Positions 56,001-64,000 of a stretch of DNA of 64,000 nucleotides are shown one piece after another. The DNA lies in assembly GCF_039523735.1 (NCBI RefSeq), contig NZ_BAAAFW010000029.1:1-64000 (forward strand), given 5' to 3'. Source of the DNA: Tatumella punctata. GTDB taxonomy: Bacteria; Pseudomonadota; Gammaproteobacteria; Enterobacterales; Enterobacteriaceae. Both the position numbers and the translations under genes were made by a program. Under the pieces are notes generated by a model. That model saw only the letters and a list, made by a program, of their open reading frames with translations, made no database searches and had not been told where the DNA came from. How positions within the stretch are numbered: the stretch's first letter is position 1; the number at the start of each line of letters is the position of its first letter.

Positions 56001-56933
56001 ATGACGTCAGAACATTGCTGTACCGGCCGTTTTGCGCCGTCCCCCTCCGGAGCACTGCATTTCGGCTCACTTATCGCCGCACTGGGGAGCTACCTTAATG
56101 CCCGCGCCCGGCAAGGTCGCTGGTGGGTGCGTATTGAAGACATCGATCCCCCAAGAGAAATTCCCGGCGCCGCCAGTACTATTCTCCATCAGCTTGAACA
56201 CTACGGCCTGCACTGGGACGGTGATGTGCTCTGGCAATCGCAGCGCAGCCATGCCTACCGGGATATTATTCAGCAATTGATCTCCCAGCATCAGAGCTAT
56301 TTTTGCGATTGCACACGCAGCCGCATCCGTGAATGTGGTGGCTATTATGATGGTCACTGCCGCCAGCGCTCACTGCCCGCCGGCGACGCAGCACTCAGAA
56401 TTCGCCAGCTGCAACCGGTGTTTTCTTTCCATGACCGGTTACGCGGTGAGATTGTTGCGGATCCGGCCCTCGCTGCCGAAGACTTTATTATTCACCGCCG
56501 TGATGGCTTATTTGCCTATAACCTGGCCGTTGTGGTGGATGATCACTCTCAGGGCGTCAGCGAAATTGTCCGCGGGGCTGATTTAATTGTTCCGACAGTC
56601 CGGCAAATATCGCTGTATCAGCAATTAGGCTGGCCAGTTCCCGACTATCTGCATTTGCCTTTAGCCTTAAACAGAGATGGCCACAAACTGTCCAAACAAA
56701 ATCATGCGCCGCCCCTGCCGGAGGGGGACCCGCGGCCGGTGCTGGTACAGGCACTGCGTTTCCTCGGCCAGACGGTCAGTCCCCGCTGGCAGGATCTGTC
56801 GCGTGATCAGTTGCTGAGTCAGGCAATATGCCACTGGACAACAGATAATATCCCAATAAATGACGCTTTAATCCCGGAGCAGCCACTTACAGCATTCTCA
56901 AATTGCTCACAACAGGCTATGATTAGCCGCTGA
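56001..56933 (+). CDS. gluQ: Glutamyl-Q tRNA(Asp) synthetase
   Basis: Attaches glutamate to queuosine-34 of tRNA-Asp. The ATG at 56001 (MTSEHCCTGRFAPSPSG) gives 310 residues. Class I synthetase core: PSPSGALHFGSL (HIGH-like), a zinc site with Cys-x-Cys and a Tyr/Cys pair in FCDCTRSRIRECGGYYDGHC, and KLSKQN (KMSKS-like). It lacks an anticodon-binding domain, as the family does. It follows dksA. Confidence 0.94.
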   Translation: MTSEHCCTGRFAPSPSGALHFGSLIAALGSYLNARARQGRWWVRIEDIDPPREIPGAASTILHQLEHYGLHWDGDVLWQSQRSHAYRDIIQQLISQHQSYFCDCTRSRIRECGGYYDGHCRQRSLPAGDAALRIRQLQPVFSFHDRLRGEIVADPALAAEDFIIHRRDGLFAYNLAVVVDDHSQGVSEIVRGADLIVPTVRQISLYQQLGWPVPDYLHLPLALNRDGHKLSKQNHAPPLPEGDPRPVLVQALRFLGQTVSPRWQDLSRDQLLSQAICHWTTDNIPINDALIPEQPLTAFSNCSQQAMISR

Positions 56934-56973
56934 TTTGAGCATCACTTAATTTATGTCACTGTCGAGGTGTACT

Positions 56974-58383
56974 ATTTTTACCCGAGTAGCAAATTTTTGT
57001 CGGAAAGTTCTTCTTCGTGAAGAGGACGTACCCGCTGAGACAAAAGACCAAAATCTGATGACTATCATTCCCCGTGATAAGCATAATATTTCCCGAAAAG
57101 ACATTAGCGAAAATGCATTAAAGGTGTTGTATCGGCTGAATAAAGCAGGCTTTGAAGCTTATCTGGTTGGCGGCGGTGTCCGTGATCTTCTGCTGGGTAA
57201 AAAACCAAAAGATTTTGATATTACGACCAATGCCACGCCGGAACAAATGCGTAAGCTGTTCCGTAACTGTCGCCTGGTTGGCCGGCGTTTCCGTCTGGCC
57301 CACGTGATGTTCGGGCCTGAGGTAATCGAAGTCGCGACCTTCCGTGGCCATCATGCCAGCGAAGCCGCTGCAGATAACGAACATGACCGTAACCAGTCAC
57401 AACGTGGCCAGAACGGTATGTTACTGCGGGATAATATTTTCGGTTCTATCGAGGATGATGCCCAGCGCCGTGACCTGACCATTAACAGCCTCTATTACAG
57501 TGTGGCCGATTTTACCGTCCGTGATTACGTCGGCGGTTTACAGGATCTTCAGCAAGGTGTTATCCGCCTGATTGGTGATCCTGAAACCCGTTACCGTGAA
57601 GACCCGGTGCGGATGCTGCGGGTTGTTCGTTTTGCCGCAAAACTGAATATGACCATCGCTGCAGAAACGGCAGAGCCTGTGACCCGGTTATCCAGCCTGC
57701 TAACGGATATCCCTTCAGCGCGCCTGTTCGAAGAATCATTAAAATTACTACAGACAGGCTACGGCGAACAGACTTACGGTTTGCTGATGCAATATCAGTT
57801 ATTCCAGCCATTATTCCCGACCATCACCCAGTATCTTACGGCACAGGGTGACAGCCCGATGGAACGCATGATTATTCAGGTGCTGAAAAATACTGACCGG
57901 CGGATCCATAATGATATGCGGGTCAACCCGGCGTTCCTGTTTGCCGCGATGCTATGGTATCCGCAGTCTGAACGGGCACAGCAGATTGCTCAGGAGAGCG
58001 GTCTGCCCTGGTATGAAGCTTTTGCTCTGGCAATGAATGACACCCTCGATGAGGCCTGTCGTGCTATTGCGATCCCTAAACGGATCACCAGTCTGATTCG
58101 TGATATCTGGTCACTGCAATTACGTCTGCCACGTCGTCACGGTAAACGTGCATGGAAACTGATGGAACACCCTAAATTCCGTGCGGCGTATGACTTGCTG
58201 CTACTGCGTGCTGAAACAGAAAATAGCAGCGAACTGGAACGGCTCGGACAATGGTGGGGCGAGTTCCAGTCGGCTCCACCGGTTCGCCAGTCTGCCATGA
58301 TTAACAGCCTCGGGAGTGACCCTCATCAGCGTCGCCGGCATAACCGTTCCCGTCGTCGTCAGCCATCCGCCAGGAATAACTGA
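56974..58383 (+). CDS. pcnB: Poly(A) polymerase I (AUU start)
   Basis: Adds poly(A) tails that mark RNA for decay and controls ColE1 plasmid copy number. Similarity to E. coli PcnB begins at the ATT codon 56974-56976 (then FTRVANFCRKVL), with GAGG at 56964-56967 six bases upstream. E. coli pcnB is known to start at AUU, and the same codon is kept here. An ATG 21 bp earlier is in frame but lies upstream of the ribosome site. From ATT there are 469 residues: GGGVRDLLLGKKPKDFDITT (nucleotidyltransferase with catalytic DFD), RNA-binding core and an Arg-rich tail (RRRHNRSRRRQ). Confidence 0.92.
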   Translation: MFTRVANFCRKVLLREEDVPAETKDQNLMTIIPRDKHNISRKDISENALKVLYRLNKAGFEAYLVGGGVRDLLLGKKPKDFDITTNATPEQMRKLFRNCRLVGRRFRLAHVMFGPEVIEVATFRGHHASEAAADNEHDRNQSQRGQNGMLLRDNIFGSIEDDAQRRDLTINSLYYSVADFTVRDYVGGLQDLQQGVIRLIGDPETRYREDPVRMLRVVRFAAKLNMTIAAETAEPVTRLSSLLTDIPSARLFEESLKLLQTGYGEQTYGLLMQYQLFQPLFPTITQYLTAQGDSPMERMIIQVLKNTDRRIHNDMRVNPAFLFAAMLWYPQSERAQQIAQESGLPWYEAFALAMNDTLDEACRAIAIPKRITSLIRDIWSLQLRLPRRHGKRAWKLMEHPKFRAAYDLLLLRAETENSSELERLGQWWGEFQSAPPVRQSAMINSLGSDPHQRRRHNRSRRRQPSARNN

Positions 58384-58385
58384 CG

Positions 58386-58865
58386 ATGACTCTGGCCTAT
58401 ATTGCCCTGGGCAGTAATCTGACTAACCCGCTACGCCAGGTACAGGCGGCCCTGAATGCACTGGATGCTGTTCCGGATAGCCGGCGGGTTGCTACCTCGT
58501 CATTTTATCGCACCCCGCCTTACGGGCCACAGGATCAGCCGGATTATCTGAATGCGGTAATTGCTCTGGAAACGTCACTCAGTGCAGAAAGGCTGCTGGA
58601 ACATACCCAGCGCATCGAACTGGAACAGGGACGCGAACGTAAAGATGAGCGCTGGGGGCCGCGTACTCTTGATTTGGATATCATGCTGTTTGGTGAACAA
58701 AGGATTCAGACGCCGCATCTGACCATCCCGCACTATGATATGCATAACCGGGCATTTATGTTAGTGCCGCTCTGTGAAATAGCGCCGGACTGCCATTATC
58801 CCGATGGGCGCAGTATCGCTGCTCTGCTGTCCGCGCTGGATACTTCCCCGATTACCGCCTGGTAA
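58386..58865 (+). CDS. folK: 2-amino-4-hydroxy-6-hydroxymethyldihydropteridine pyrophosphokinase
   Basis: HPPK of folate synthesis, transferring pyrophosphate from ATP to the pterin. 159 residues, with the GSNLTNPLRQV start and the catalytic GPRTLDLDIML (Asp pair binding magnesium, about 92-102). It follows the pcnB stop by 2 bp and is co-transcribed. In E. coli a fimbrial cluster (yad genes) follows; here panB is 100 bp away. Confidence 0.95.
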   Translation: MTLAYIALGSNLTNPLRQVQAALNALDAVPDSRRVATSSFYRTPPYGPQDQPDYLNAVIALETSLSAERLLEHTQRIELEQGRERKDERWGPRTLDLDIMLFGEQRIQTPHLTIPHYDMHNRAFMLVPLCEIAPDCHYPDGRSIAALLSALDTSPITAW

Positions 58866-58968
58866 CCTCCCCCTTTTCCGGCCTGCGGTCACCGCACCGC
58901 AGGTATTTCCCTGTGATTCATTTGTCCTGTAAACTCGCCACCTAAAATTATAATGACAAGAGGTTATA

Positions 58969-59763
58969 ATGAAACCAGTTACAATTCATGATCTTCGTAA
59001 ATGGAAATTATCAGGGGAAAAATTTGCAGCCCTGACCGCTTATGAATATAGCTTTGCTCATCTGTTTGCCAGCCAGGGGATTCCGGTATTACTGGTCGGC
59101 GATTCTCTGGGGATGACGGTCCAGGGACATGATTCCACCCTGCCCGTGACCACAGATGAAATCGCTTACCATACATCCATGGTGCGTAAAGGTGCCGGTG
59201 CAGCACTGTTGCTGGCTGATCTTCCGTTTATGAGTTACGCGACTCCGGTACAAGCCTGTGAAAACGCGGCCCGACTGATGCGTGCCGGTGCTAATATGGT
59301 GAAACTGGAAGGCGGAGCATGGCTGTGTGAGACCGTCAGTCGTCTGACTGAACGCGCGGTCCCCGTTTGCGGTCATCTCGGACTGACACCACAATCGGTA
59401 AATGTGTTCGGGGGCTATAAAGTTCAGGGCCGTGATGCTCAGGCAGCAGAGACCCTGTTAAATGATGCTCTGGCACTGGAAAAAGCCGGTGCCCAGTTGA
59501 TGGTTCTGGAGTGTGTGCCTCAGGCTCTGGCAAAACGGGTGACGGATGCACTCACTATTCCGGTAATCGGCATTGGTGCCGGTCACCAGACCGACGGTCA
59601 AATTCTGGTTATGCATGACGCATTAGGAATTACCGCCGGACATATCCCCAAATTCAGTAAGAACTTTCTGGCGGAAACCGGAGATATCCGTGAAGCAGTA
59701 CAACTGTATATTCGTCAGGTCGCAGAAGGCAGCTATCCTGCTCCGGAACACAGCTTTCAGTAA
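58969..59763 (+). CDS. panB: 3-methyl-2-oxobutanoate hydroxymethyltransferase
   Basis: First committed step of pantothenate synthesis: alpha-ketoisovalerate plus methylene-THF to ketopantoate. 264 residues, TIM barrel, with VGDSLGMTVQGHDSTLPVT (metal-binding Asp) and the KLEGG and VLECVP strands. AAGAGG precedes the ATG. First gene of panBCD. Confidence 0.96.
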   Translation: MKPVTIHDLRKWKLSGEKFAALTAYEYSFAHLFASQGIPVLLVGDSLGMTVQGHDSTLPVTTDEIAYHTSMVRKGAGAALLLADLPFMSYATPVQACENAARLMRAGANMVKLEGGAWLCETVSRLTERAVPVCGHLGLTPQSVNVFGGYKVQGRDAQAAETLLNDALALEKAGAQLMVLECVPQALAKRVTDALTIPVIGIGAGHQTDGQILVMHDALGITAGHIPKFSKNFLAETGDIREAVQLYIRQVAEGSYPAPEHSFQ

Positions 59764-59778
59764 GTCAGGAGATTCATT

Positions 59779-60651
59779 GTGAAAATTATCGAAACACCGG
59801 CCGAATTACATGACGAAATTCGTCGCCTGCGTCAGAAAAATCAGCGCATCGCCCTGGTCCCGACCATGGGTAACCTTCACGACGGGCATATGAAATTAGT
59901 GGATACAGCACATCAGCATGCCGATATTGTGGTTGCCTCTGTGTTTGTGAATCCGATGCAGTTTGACCGGGCTGATGACCTGGCCCGTTATCCGCGTACG
60001 TTTAGCGACGATTGTGAAAAACTAACACAGCATAAGGTCGATATTCTGTTCGCACCTGCCGCCAGTACCATTTTTCCTGCAGGTACTGATGCTCAGACAT
60101 TTGTCGAGGTTCCCGGACTGTCATACCTGCTGGAAGGTGCCAGCCGGCCGGGACATTTTCGCGGTGTAACGACCATTGTCAGTAAATTATTTAATATGGT
60201 ACAGCCGGATATTGCCTGTTTTGGTGAGAAGGATTTCCAGCAACTGTTGCTGATCCGCAAAATGGTGGCTGATATGGGCTACAATATCCGGATCATTGGC
60301 GTTCCGACTGTCCGTGCAGCAGATAATCTGGCTCTCAGCTCCCGTAACGGCTATCTGAGCAGCGAACAGCGCCAGGCTGCACCACGCTTAAGCCAGATAA
60401 TGCATGCAATGGCGCAAGGGCTGACCAGTCCGCAAGCAGATACCACCAGCCTGATTGCCAGTGCAGAACAGCAATTACGTGACAGCGGCTTTATTCCTGA
60501 CGGTATTGCTGTCTGTGACAGTGAAACACTGCTTCCTCTTAATGCCGACAGTCACAGTGCCGTGATACTGATGGCTGCATGGCTGGGTAAAGCACGACTG
60601 ATCGACAATCAGCAGGTTCAGTTTTACGGCAATGATGTCGTATCTCACTAA
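59779..60651 (+). CDS. panC: Pantothenate synthetase
   Basis: Joins pantoate and beta-alanine using ATP. 290 residues, with a nucleotidyltransferase fold carrying MGNLHDGHMKLV (HIGH-like), FGEKDFQQL and the SSRNGYLS (KMSKS-like) loop. The start is GTG (59779) behind AGGAGA, 15 bp after panB. Confidence 0.95.
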   Translation: MKIIETPAELHDEIRRLRQKNQRIALVPTMGNLHDGHMKLVDTAHQHADIVVASVFVNPMQFDRADDLARYPRTFSDDCEKLTQHKVDILFAPAASTIFPAGTDAQTFVEVPGLSYLLEGASRPGHFRGVTTIVSKLFNMVQPDIACFGEKDFQQLLLIRKMVADMGYNIRIIGVPTVRAADNLALSSRNGYLSSEQRQAAPRLSQIMHAMAQGLTSPQADTTSLIASAEQQLRDSGFIPDGIAVCDSETLLPLNADSHSAVILMAAWLGKARLIDNQQVQFYGNDVVSH

Positions 60652-60665
60652 AGGAAGCCCCGTCT

Positions 60666-61046
60666 ATGTTGCGTACCATGTTGCAGGGTAAACTGCATCG
60701 CGTCACTGTCACTCAGGCAGATTTACACTATGAAGGCTCCTGCGCCATTGATCAGGACTTTATGGAAGCAGCTGGCATACTTGAGTACGAGGCTATTGAT
60801 ATTTATAACGTCAATAATGGCCAGAGATTTTCTACCTATGCCATCGCCGCAGAGCGCGGCTCACGTATTATTTCGGTAAATGGTGCAGCTGCACGCTGTG
60901 CCTGCGTCGGCGACTTGCTGATTATCTGTAGTTATGTGCAGGCCACTGATGAGCAGGCCCGTCAGTGGCAGCCTAAAATGGCTTATTTCGGAGAAGGTAA
61001 CCAACTGCAACGCAAGGCTAAAGCCGTTCCGGTACAGATGGCATAA
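60666..61046 (+). CDS. panD: Aspartate 1-decarboxylase proenzyme
   Basis: Makes beta-alanine from aspartate. The 126-residue proenzyme self-cleaves between Gly24 and Ser25 (YEGSCAID) to form the pyruvoyl group; the regulatory PanZ is not in the window. It follows panC by 14 bp and completes panBCD, so all three genes supply PanC. In E. coli an extra gene (yadD) interrupts the cluster; here it is contiguous. Confidence 0.96.
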   Translation: MLRTMLQGKLHRVTVTQADLHYEGSCAIDQDFMEAAGILEYEAIDIYNVNNGQRFSTYAIAAERGSRIISVNGAAARCACVGDLLIICSYVQATDEQARQWQPKMAYFGEGNQLQRKAKAVPVQMA

Positions 61047-61053
61047 GCGGAGA

Positions 61054-61081
61054 CCCCGGGGGCTATTGGTTGCTCCCGGGG
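61054..61081. terminator. Hairpin between converging panD and yadH
   Basis: CCCCGGGGGC (61054-61063) pairs with GCTCCCGGGG (61072-61081), ten pairs with one G-U and an 8-nt loop. It is very stable but has no U-run; it probably acts as a barrier for both genes. Confidence 0.6.
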
Positions 61082-61088
61082 CCTGTGA

Positions 61089-61859
61089 TTAACTGCGCAG
61101 CCCTCTGCCACGTTGGATCAGCGTCCAGACTACCGCATAAAATACCGCGATAAATACCAGTAAAATAGCAATCGTCAGCCCCACCGGGACGTCATGAATG
61201 CCCAGAAAACCATAACGGAATCCACTGATCATATAGACAATCGGGTTCAGCTTAGAGATAACCTGCCATACCGGCGGTAATAATGACAGTGAATAAAATA
61301 CTCCGCCAAGGTAAGTCAGTGGTGTCAGCACAAAGGTCGGGATCAGGCTGATATCATCAAAACTCCGCGCAAACACAGCATTCAGTAACCCTGCCAGCGA
61401 AAACAGTACTGAGGTCAGTACAATAGTTAACGCGACCATCGGCCAGAAGTAAACATGGAACGGCACAAAAAATAATGAAATGGCAGTCACCAAAATACCA
61501 ACACATATTCCGCGCGCCACACCGCCGCCAACATAACCGGCAATAATAATATGGGTCGGTACCGGAGCGACCAGCAGCTCTTCAATATTCCGCTGAAATT
61601 TGGCACTGAAGAAAGAAGATGCCACGTTTGCGTAAGAATTGGTGATTACCGACATCATAATCAGCCCCGGCACAATAAATTGCATATAGCTAAAGCCATG
61701 CATATCACCGATCCGCGACCCAATCAGATTACCAAAAATAATAAAATACAACGTCATGGTGATGACTGGTGGCACCAGGGTCTGCACCCAGATACGCATA
61801 AAACGGTGGACCTCTTTCGCCCAGATGCTTTTAAGCGCCACCCAATATAAATGTGCCAT
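61089..61859 (-). CDS. yadH: ABC-2 type transporter permease
   Basis: Inner-membrane permease, 256 residues and about six hydrophobic spans, with the ABC-2 family segment LTPLTYLGGVFYSLSLLPP near 180-200. It pairs with the ATPase encoded immediately upstream; the yadG stop and yadH start share a base. Substrate unknown; ABC-2 permeases are usually exporters. Confidence 0.92.
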   Translation of the reverse strand: MAHLYWVALKSIWAKEVHRFMRIWVQTLVPPVITMTLYFIIFGNLIGSRIGDMHGFSYMQFIVPGLIMMSVITNSYANVASSFFSAKFQRNIEELLVAPVPTHIIIAGYVGGGVARGICVGILVTAISLFFVPFHVYFWPMVALTIVLTSVLFSLAGLLNAVFARSFDDISLIPTFVLTPLTYLGGVFYSLSLLPPVWQVISKLNPIVYMISGFRYGFLGIHDVPVGLTIAILLVFIAVFYAVVWTLIQRGRGLRS

Positions 61860-62782
61860 TAGTTGTCCTCCGTTGTGCCATTCACCAGACTCACGAACAA
61901 TTCTTCCAGACGGTTCGCTTTATTGCGCATACTCAGTACCGAAATCCCCTGTGCTGTCAGCTGGCTGAAAACCGAATTCAGCCCCTGCTCACGCATCACT
62001 TCAACTTCCAGGGTGGAGGTGTCAGTCAGGGTATAGGTAAACCCCTCCAGTACCGGCAGCGGGCTGTGTGGTGCAAGATCCAGAATAAAGGTTTCCGATT
62101 TTAGTTTGCCGAGCAAGTCTTTCATTGACGTATTTTCCACCAGCTCACCACGCTGAATAATACCGATATTTCGGCACAGCATTTCAGCTTCTTCCAGGTA
62201 GTGGGTGGTCAGAATAATGGTGGTGCCGTGAATATTCAGCTCTTTAAGAAAGACCCACATTGAACGCCGTAATTCAATATCGACCCCGGCAGTAGGTTCA
62301 TCAAGAATGAGCAGTTTAGGTTCATGCATTAATGCTCTGGCAATCATTAAACGGCGTTTCATCCCGCCGGACAGCATTCTTGCCCGCTGGTCCCGCTTTT
62401 CCCATAAATCCAGCTGGCGGAGGTACTTTTCGGCCCGCACCAGTGCGTCTTTACGTTCCACCCCATAATAGCCTGCCTGGCTGACCACAATCTGCAGCAC
62501 CGTTTCAAAGGGGTTAAAATTAAATTCCTGCGGTACCAGCCCCAGCTGGCGTTTCGCGTTAACCTTGTCACTGTCCAGGTCATGTCCGAAGACGCTGACC
62601 TGTCCGGACGTTTTATTCACCAGTGAACTGATAATACCAATGGTGGTGGATTTTCCGGCACCGTTAGGCCCCAGCAGGGCATAAAAATCCCCTGCTTTAA
62701 CTTTTAAATCAAGCCCTTTCAGGGCCCTGACATTGTCACCATAGGTCTTGGTCAGTCCGGAAATTTCCAGTGCATAAGTCAT
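61859..62782 (-). CDS. yadG: ABC transporter ATP-binding protein
   Basis: 307-residue ATPase: Walker A GPNGAGKST (about 38-46), signature LSGGMKRR, Walker B LLILDEPTAGVD, H-loop TTHYLEEAE. A C-terminal domain (about 230-307) of unknown role follows, as in drug/polysaccharide-type exporters. It forms a two-gene operon with yadH. The substrate is not known. Confidence 0.92.
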   Translation of the reverse strand: MTYALEISGLTKTYGDNVRALKGLDLKVKAGDFYALLGPNGAGKSTTIGIISSLVNKTSGQVSVFGHDLDSDKVNAKRQLGLVPQEFNFNPFETVLQIVVSQAGYYGVERKDALVRAEKYLRQLDLWEKRDQRARMLSGGMKRRLMIARALMHEPKLLILDEPTAGVDIELRRSMWVFLKELNIHGTTIILTTHYLEEAEMLCRNIGIIQRGELVENTSMKDLLGKLKSETFILDLAPHSPLPVLEGFTYTLTDTSTLEVEVMREQGLNSVFSQLTAQGISVLSMRNKANRLEELFVSLVNGTTEDN

Positions 62783-63164
62783 ACCTGCTCCATACCCGTC
62801 GTGAGGACGTGTTTAACGAGAATAATTGTGTGGTGAATATACCGGAGCCGTCCGGCAATCAAATGCCCGATACCGGAGATATCGTTATCAGTGGCCGGGC
62901 CATAAAGTTACCTGTATGGCTGAAAGCGGGTACGCTGGCCGGGTAAGGCTGAATTCAATATCACGGGGAAATAATGCTCAGAACCACGTCAGAGTGACAA
63001 GCATCCGCCAGTGCCTCCGGTCGCTCACAGCAGCGCGTTCTTCCGGCCTATGGAAATAGCTGCCGGTCAGGCCGAAAAATCCGGCGTTTCGGTGAAATTC
63101 GTCGTTAGTATAATTCAGGCCGTATCATGCGGCCTGAAAGATTGTGCTATTTAGTTAGCCGGGT
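62783..63164. other. Gene-poor gap between yadG and hpt
   Basis: 382 bp. In E. coli the carbonic anhydrase gene can lies here. I see no reading frame with similarity to it. A perfect 9-bp hairpin, TTCAGGCCG/CGGCCTGAA at 63114-63138, with a poor U-tract, probably terminates hpt on the minus strand. A 77-codon plus-strand frame at 62826-63059 has no family features. The yadG promoter should lie at the left end. Confidence 0.5.
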
Positions 63165-63701
63165 TTATGGCTCAAGAATAACAACTTTACCGACATAAGG
63201 CAGATGGCGGTAACGTTGCGCATAGTCAATACCGTAACCGACCACAAATTCATCCGGAATAGTAAAACCGACATACTCGACGTCTACCTGCACTTCACGG
63301 CGTTCTGGTTTATCCAGCAGAGTACAAATTGCCAGTGATTTCGGCTCACGCAGCCGTAAAATTTCACGCACTTTACTCAGTGTGTTACCTGAATCGATAA
63401 TATCTTCAACGATCAGGACATCTTTACCGCGGATATCTTCATCCAGATCTTTGATAATTTTAACGTCGCGGCTACTCGACATACCGCTGCCATAACTTGA
63501 CGCGGTAATAAAATCGACTTCGTGAGATACCTCGATAGCCCTGCACAGATCAGCCATAAACATAAATGATCCACGTAACAGCCCTACCAGCACAATATCA
63601 TTGCCGCGGTCACGGTAATCTGCGGTAATTTGCTGCCCCAGCGCGGCAATGCGCTGTTTAATTTCCTGTTCGGAAATCATCACTTCTACAGTGTGTTTCA
63701 T
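63165..63701 (-). CDS. hpt: Hypoxanthine phosphoribosyltransferase
   Basis: Purine salvage: hypoxanthine (and guanine) plus PRPP to the nucleotide. The ATG at 63701 (MKHTVEVMISEQEIKQRI) gives 178 residues, as in E. coli; four codons further upstream are not needed. The PRPP motif VLIVEDIIDSGNTL (about 99-112) and the mobile-loop ASSYGSG are present. E. coli has gcd upstream and can downstream; both are missing here. Confidence 0.95.
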   Translation of the reverse strand: MKHTVEVMISEQEIKQRIAALGQQITADYRDRGNDIVLVGLLRGSFMFMADLCRAIEVSHEVDFITASSYGSGMSSSRDVKIIKDLDEDIRGKDVLIVEDIIDSGNTLSKVREILRLREPKSLAICTLLDKPERREVQVDVEYVGFTIPDEFVVGYGIDYAQRYRHLPYVGKVVILEP

Positions 63702-63794
63702 AATATATCTCACTGATTTTACTCAGCTAAACCTCATTAATGGCCGGAATTAATACAGTAATACTCCTGCGTTAGGCTGTGGATTATCGCACAG

Positions 63795-63864
63795 AAAAAG
63801 GCCCGCACGATAGACCGACAGCCGATTAACCCCGGAATTCGGCTGTCAGCCCGTAGTGCGGGCC
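63795..63864 (-). terminator. cueO terminator (long compound hairpin)
   Basis: Minus strand GGCCCGCAC (63864-63856) pairs with GTGCGGGCC (63808-63800), and an inner GACAGCCG/CGGCTGTC helix (arms 63840-63847 and 63817-63824) extends it across an asymmetric internal loop; TTTTTC follows. It sits between the cueO stop and hpt. Confidence 0.8.
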
Positions 63865-63878
63865 TGTTTACTGACGGA

Positions 63879-64000
63879 TTAACTGCCGCTGACGGTAAAA
63901 CTCAGCATCATGCCGGTATCTTCATGTTCCAGCAAATGACAGTGCGCCATATAAGGCTGTTCTTTGCTCGCCGTTCGCGGGAAATTCACCAGTATTTCGC
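63879..64000 (-). CDS. cueO: Multicopper oxidase CueO, C-terminal end (partial)
   Basis: The minus strand at the right edge encodes 40 residues ending in a stop at 63879-63881. They include YMAHCHLLEHEDTGMML, the C-terminal copper-ligand block of CueO-type oxidases (His-Cys-His for the type 1/3 sites, a downstream His and the axial Met). CueO oxidises Cu(I) in the periplasm. The rest lies beyond the window. Confidence 0.9.
   Translation of the reverse strand, partial: EILVNFPRTASKEQPYMAHCHLLEHEDTGMMLSFTVSGS

Noticed and set aside
62826..63059. 77-codon plus-strand frame between yadG and hpt
   Set aside because: Arg/Ser-rich without family similarity. I checked it by eye for carbonic anhydrase motifs (CSDSR, HYGCGG) and found none. 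A shorter frame at 62863-62946 was also dismissed.

Overview
This is a stretch of core chromosome from a gammaproteobacterium of the order Enterobacterales. The gene order is that of the E. coli rrsH–gmhB–met–proS–tilS–dnaE–bam–rpsB–degP–mrcB–dksA–pan–hpt–cueO arc, read in the opposite direction, and the proteins are close to their E. coli counterparts over full length. The 16S start, the compact intergenic spaces and several lost E. coli neighbours would fit an Erwiniaceae-type genome (Tatumella- or Pantoea-like). That placement is inference; no phylogeny was run.

Layout. 1-480: 5' end of a 16S gene on the minus strand with its leader, boxA and tandem P1/P2 promoters. 0.5-8.9 kb: gmhB, the MetJ-controlled metNIQ methionine importer, the envelope sensor rcsF, trmO, proS, arfB, yaeQ, a decayed yaeP and rof. 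8.9-16.1 kb: tilS, then a complete acid-stress lysine decarboxylase module (cadC, cadB, cadA), then yaeR. This module is the main departure from the E. coli map. 16.2-35.9 kb: a long minus-strand run that contains accA, dnaE, rnhB, the lipid A / outer-membrane assembly cluster (lpxB, lpxA, fabZ, lpxD, skp, bamA, rseP, cdsA, uppS), dxr, and the translation cluster (frr, pyrH, tsf, rpsB). 36.2-48.8 kb: map, glnD, dapD, yaeH, degP, dgt, mtnN, erpA, clcA, hemL. 48.9-58.9 kb: mrcB, hrpB, thpR, sfsA, dksA, gluQ, pcnB, folK. 58.9-64 kb: panBCD, the yadGH ABC exporter, hpt and the 3' end of cueO.

How the genes fit together. The window carries envelope building (lipid A, phospholipid, undecaprenyl carrier, peptidoglycan synthase, BAM) together with envelope surveillance (RcsF, RseP, DegP with a sigma-E-like promoter). 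It also carries growth-rate-controlled translation (rrn, rpsB-tsf, DksA), cofactor supply (folate, pantothenate) and acid resistance (CadCBA, ClcA).

I found no phage, insertion sequence, CRISPR array or defence island. I see no convincing undescribed multi-gene system. The points most worth a second look are small: a ThpR homologue that has lost its catalytic histidine-threonine motifs, a yaeP relic, an AUU start on pcnB, a poly-glutamine tail on PBP1b, the position of the cad module, and several E. coli genes absent from their usual places (can, gcd, btuF, yadS, nlpE, cdaR, fhuACDB, ldcC).
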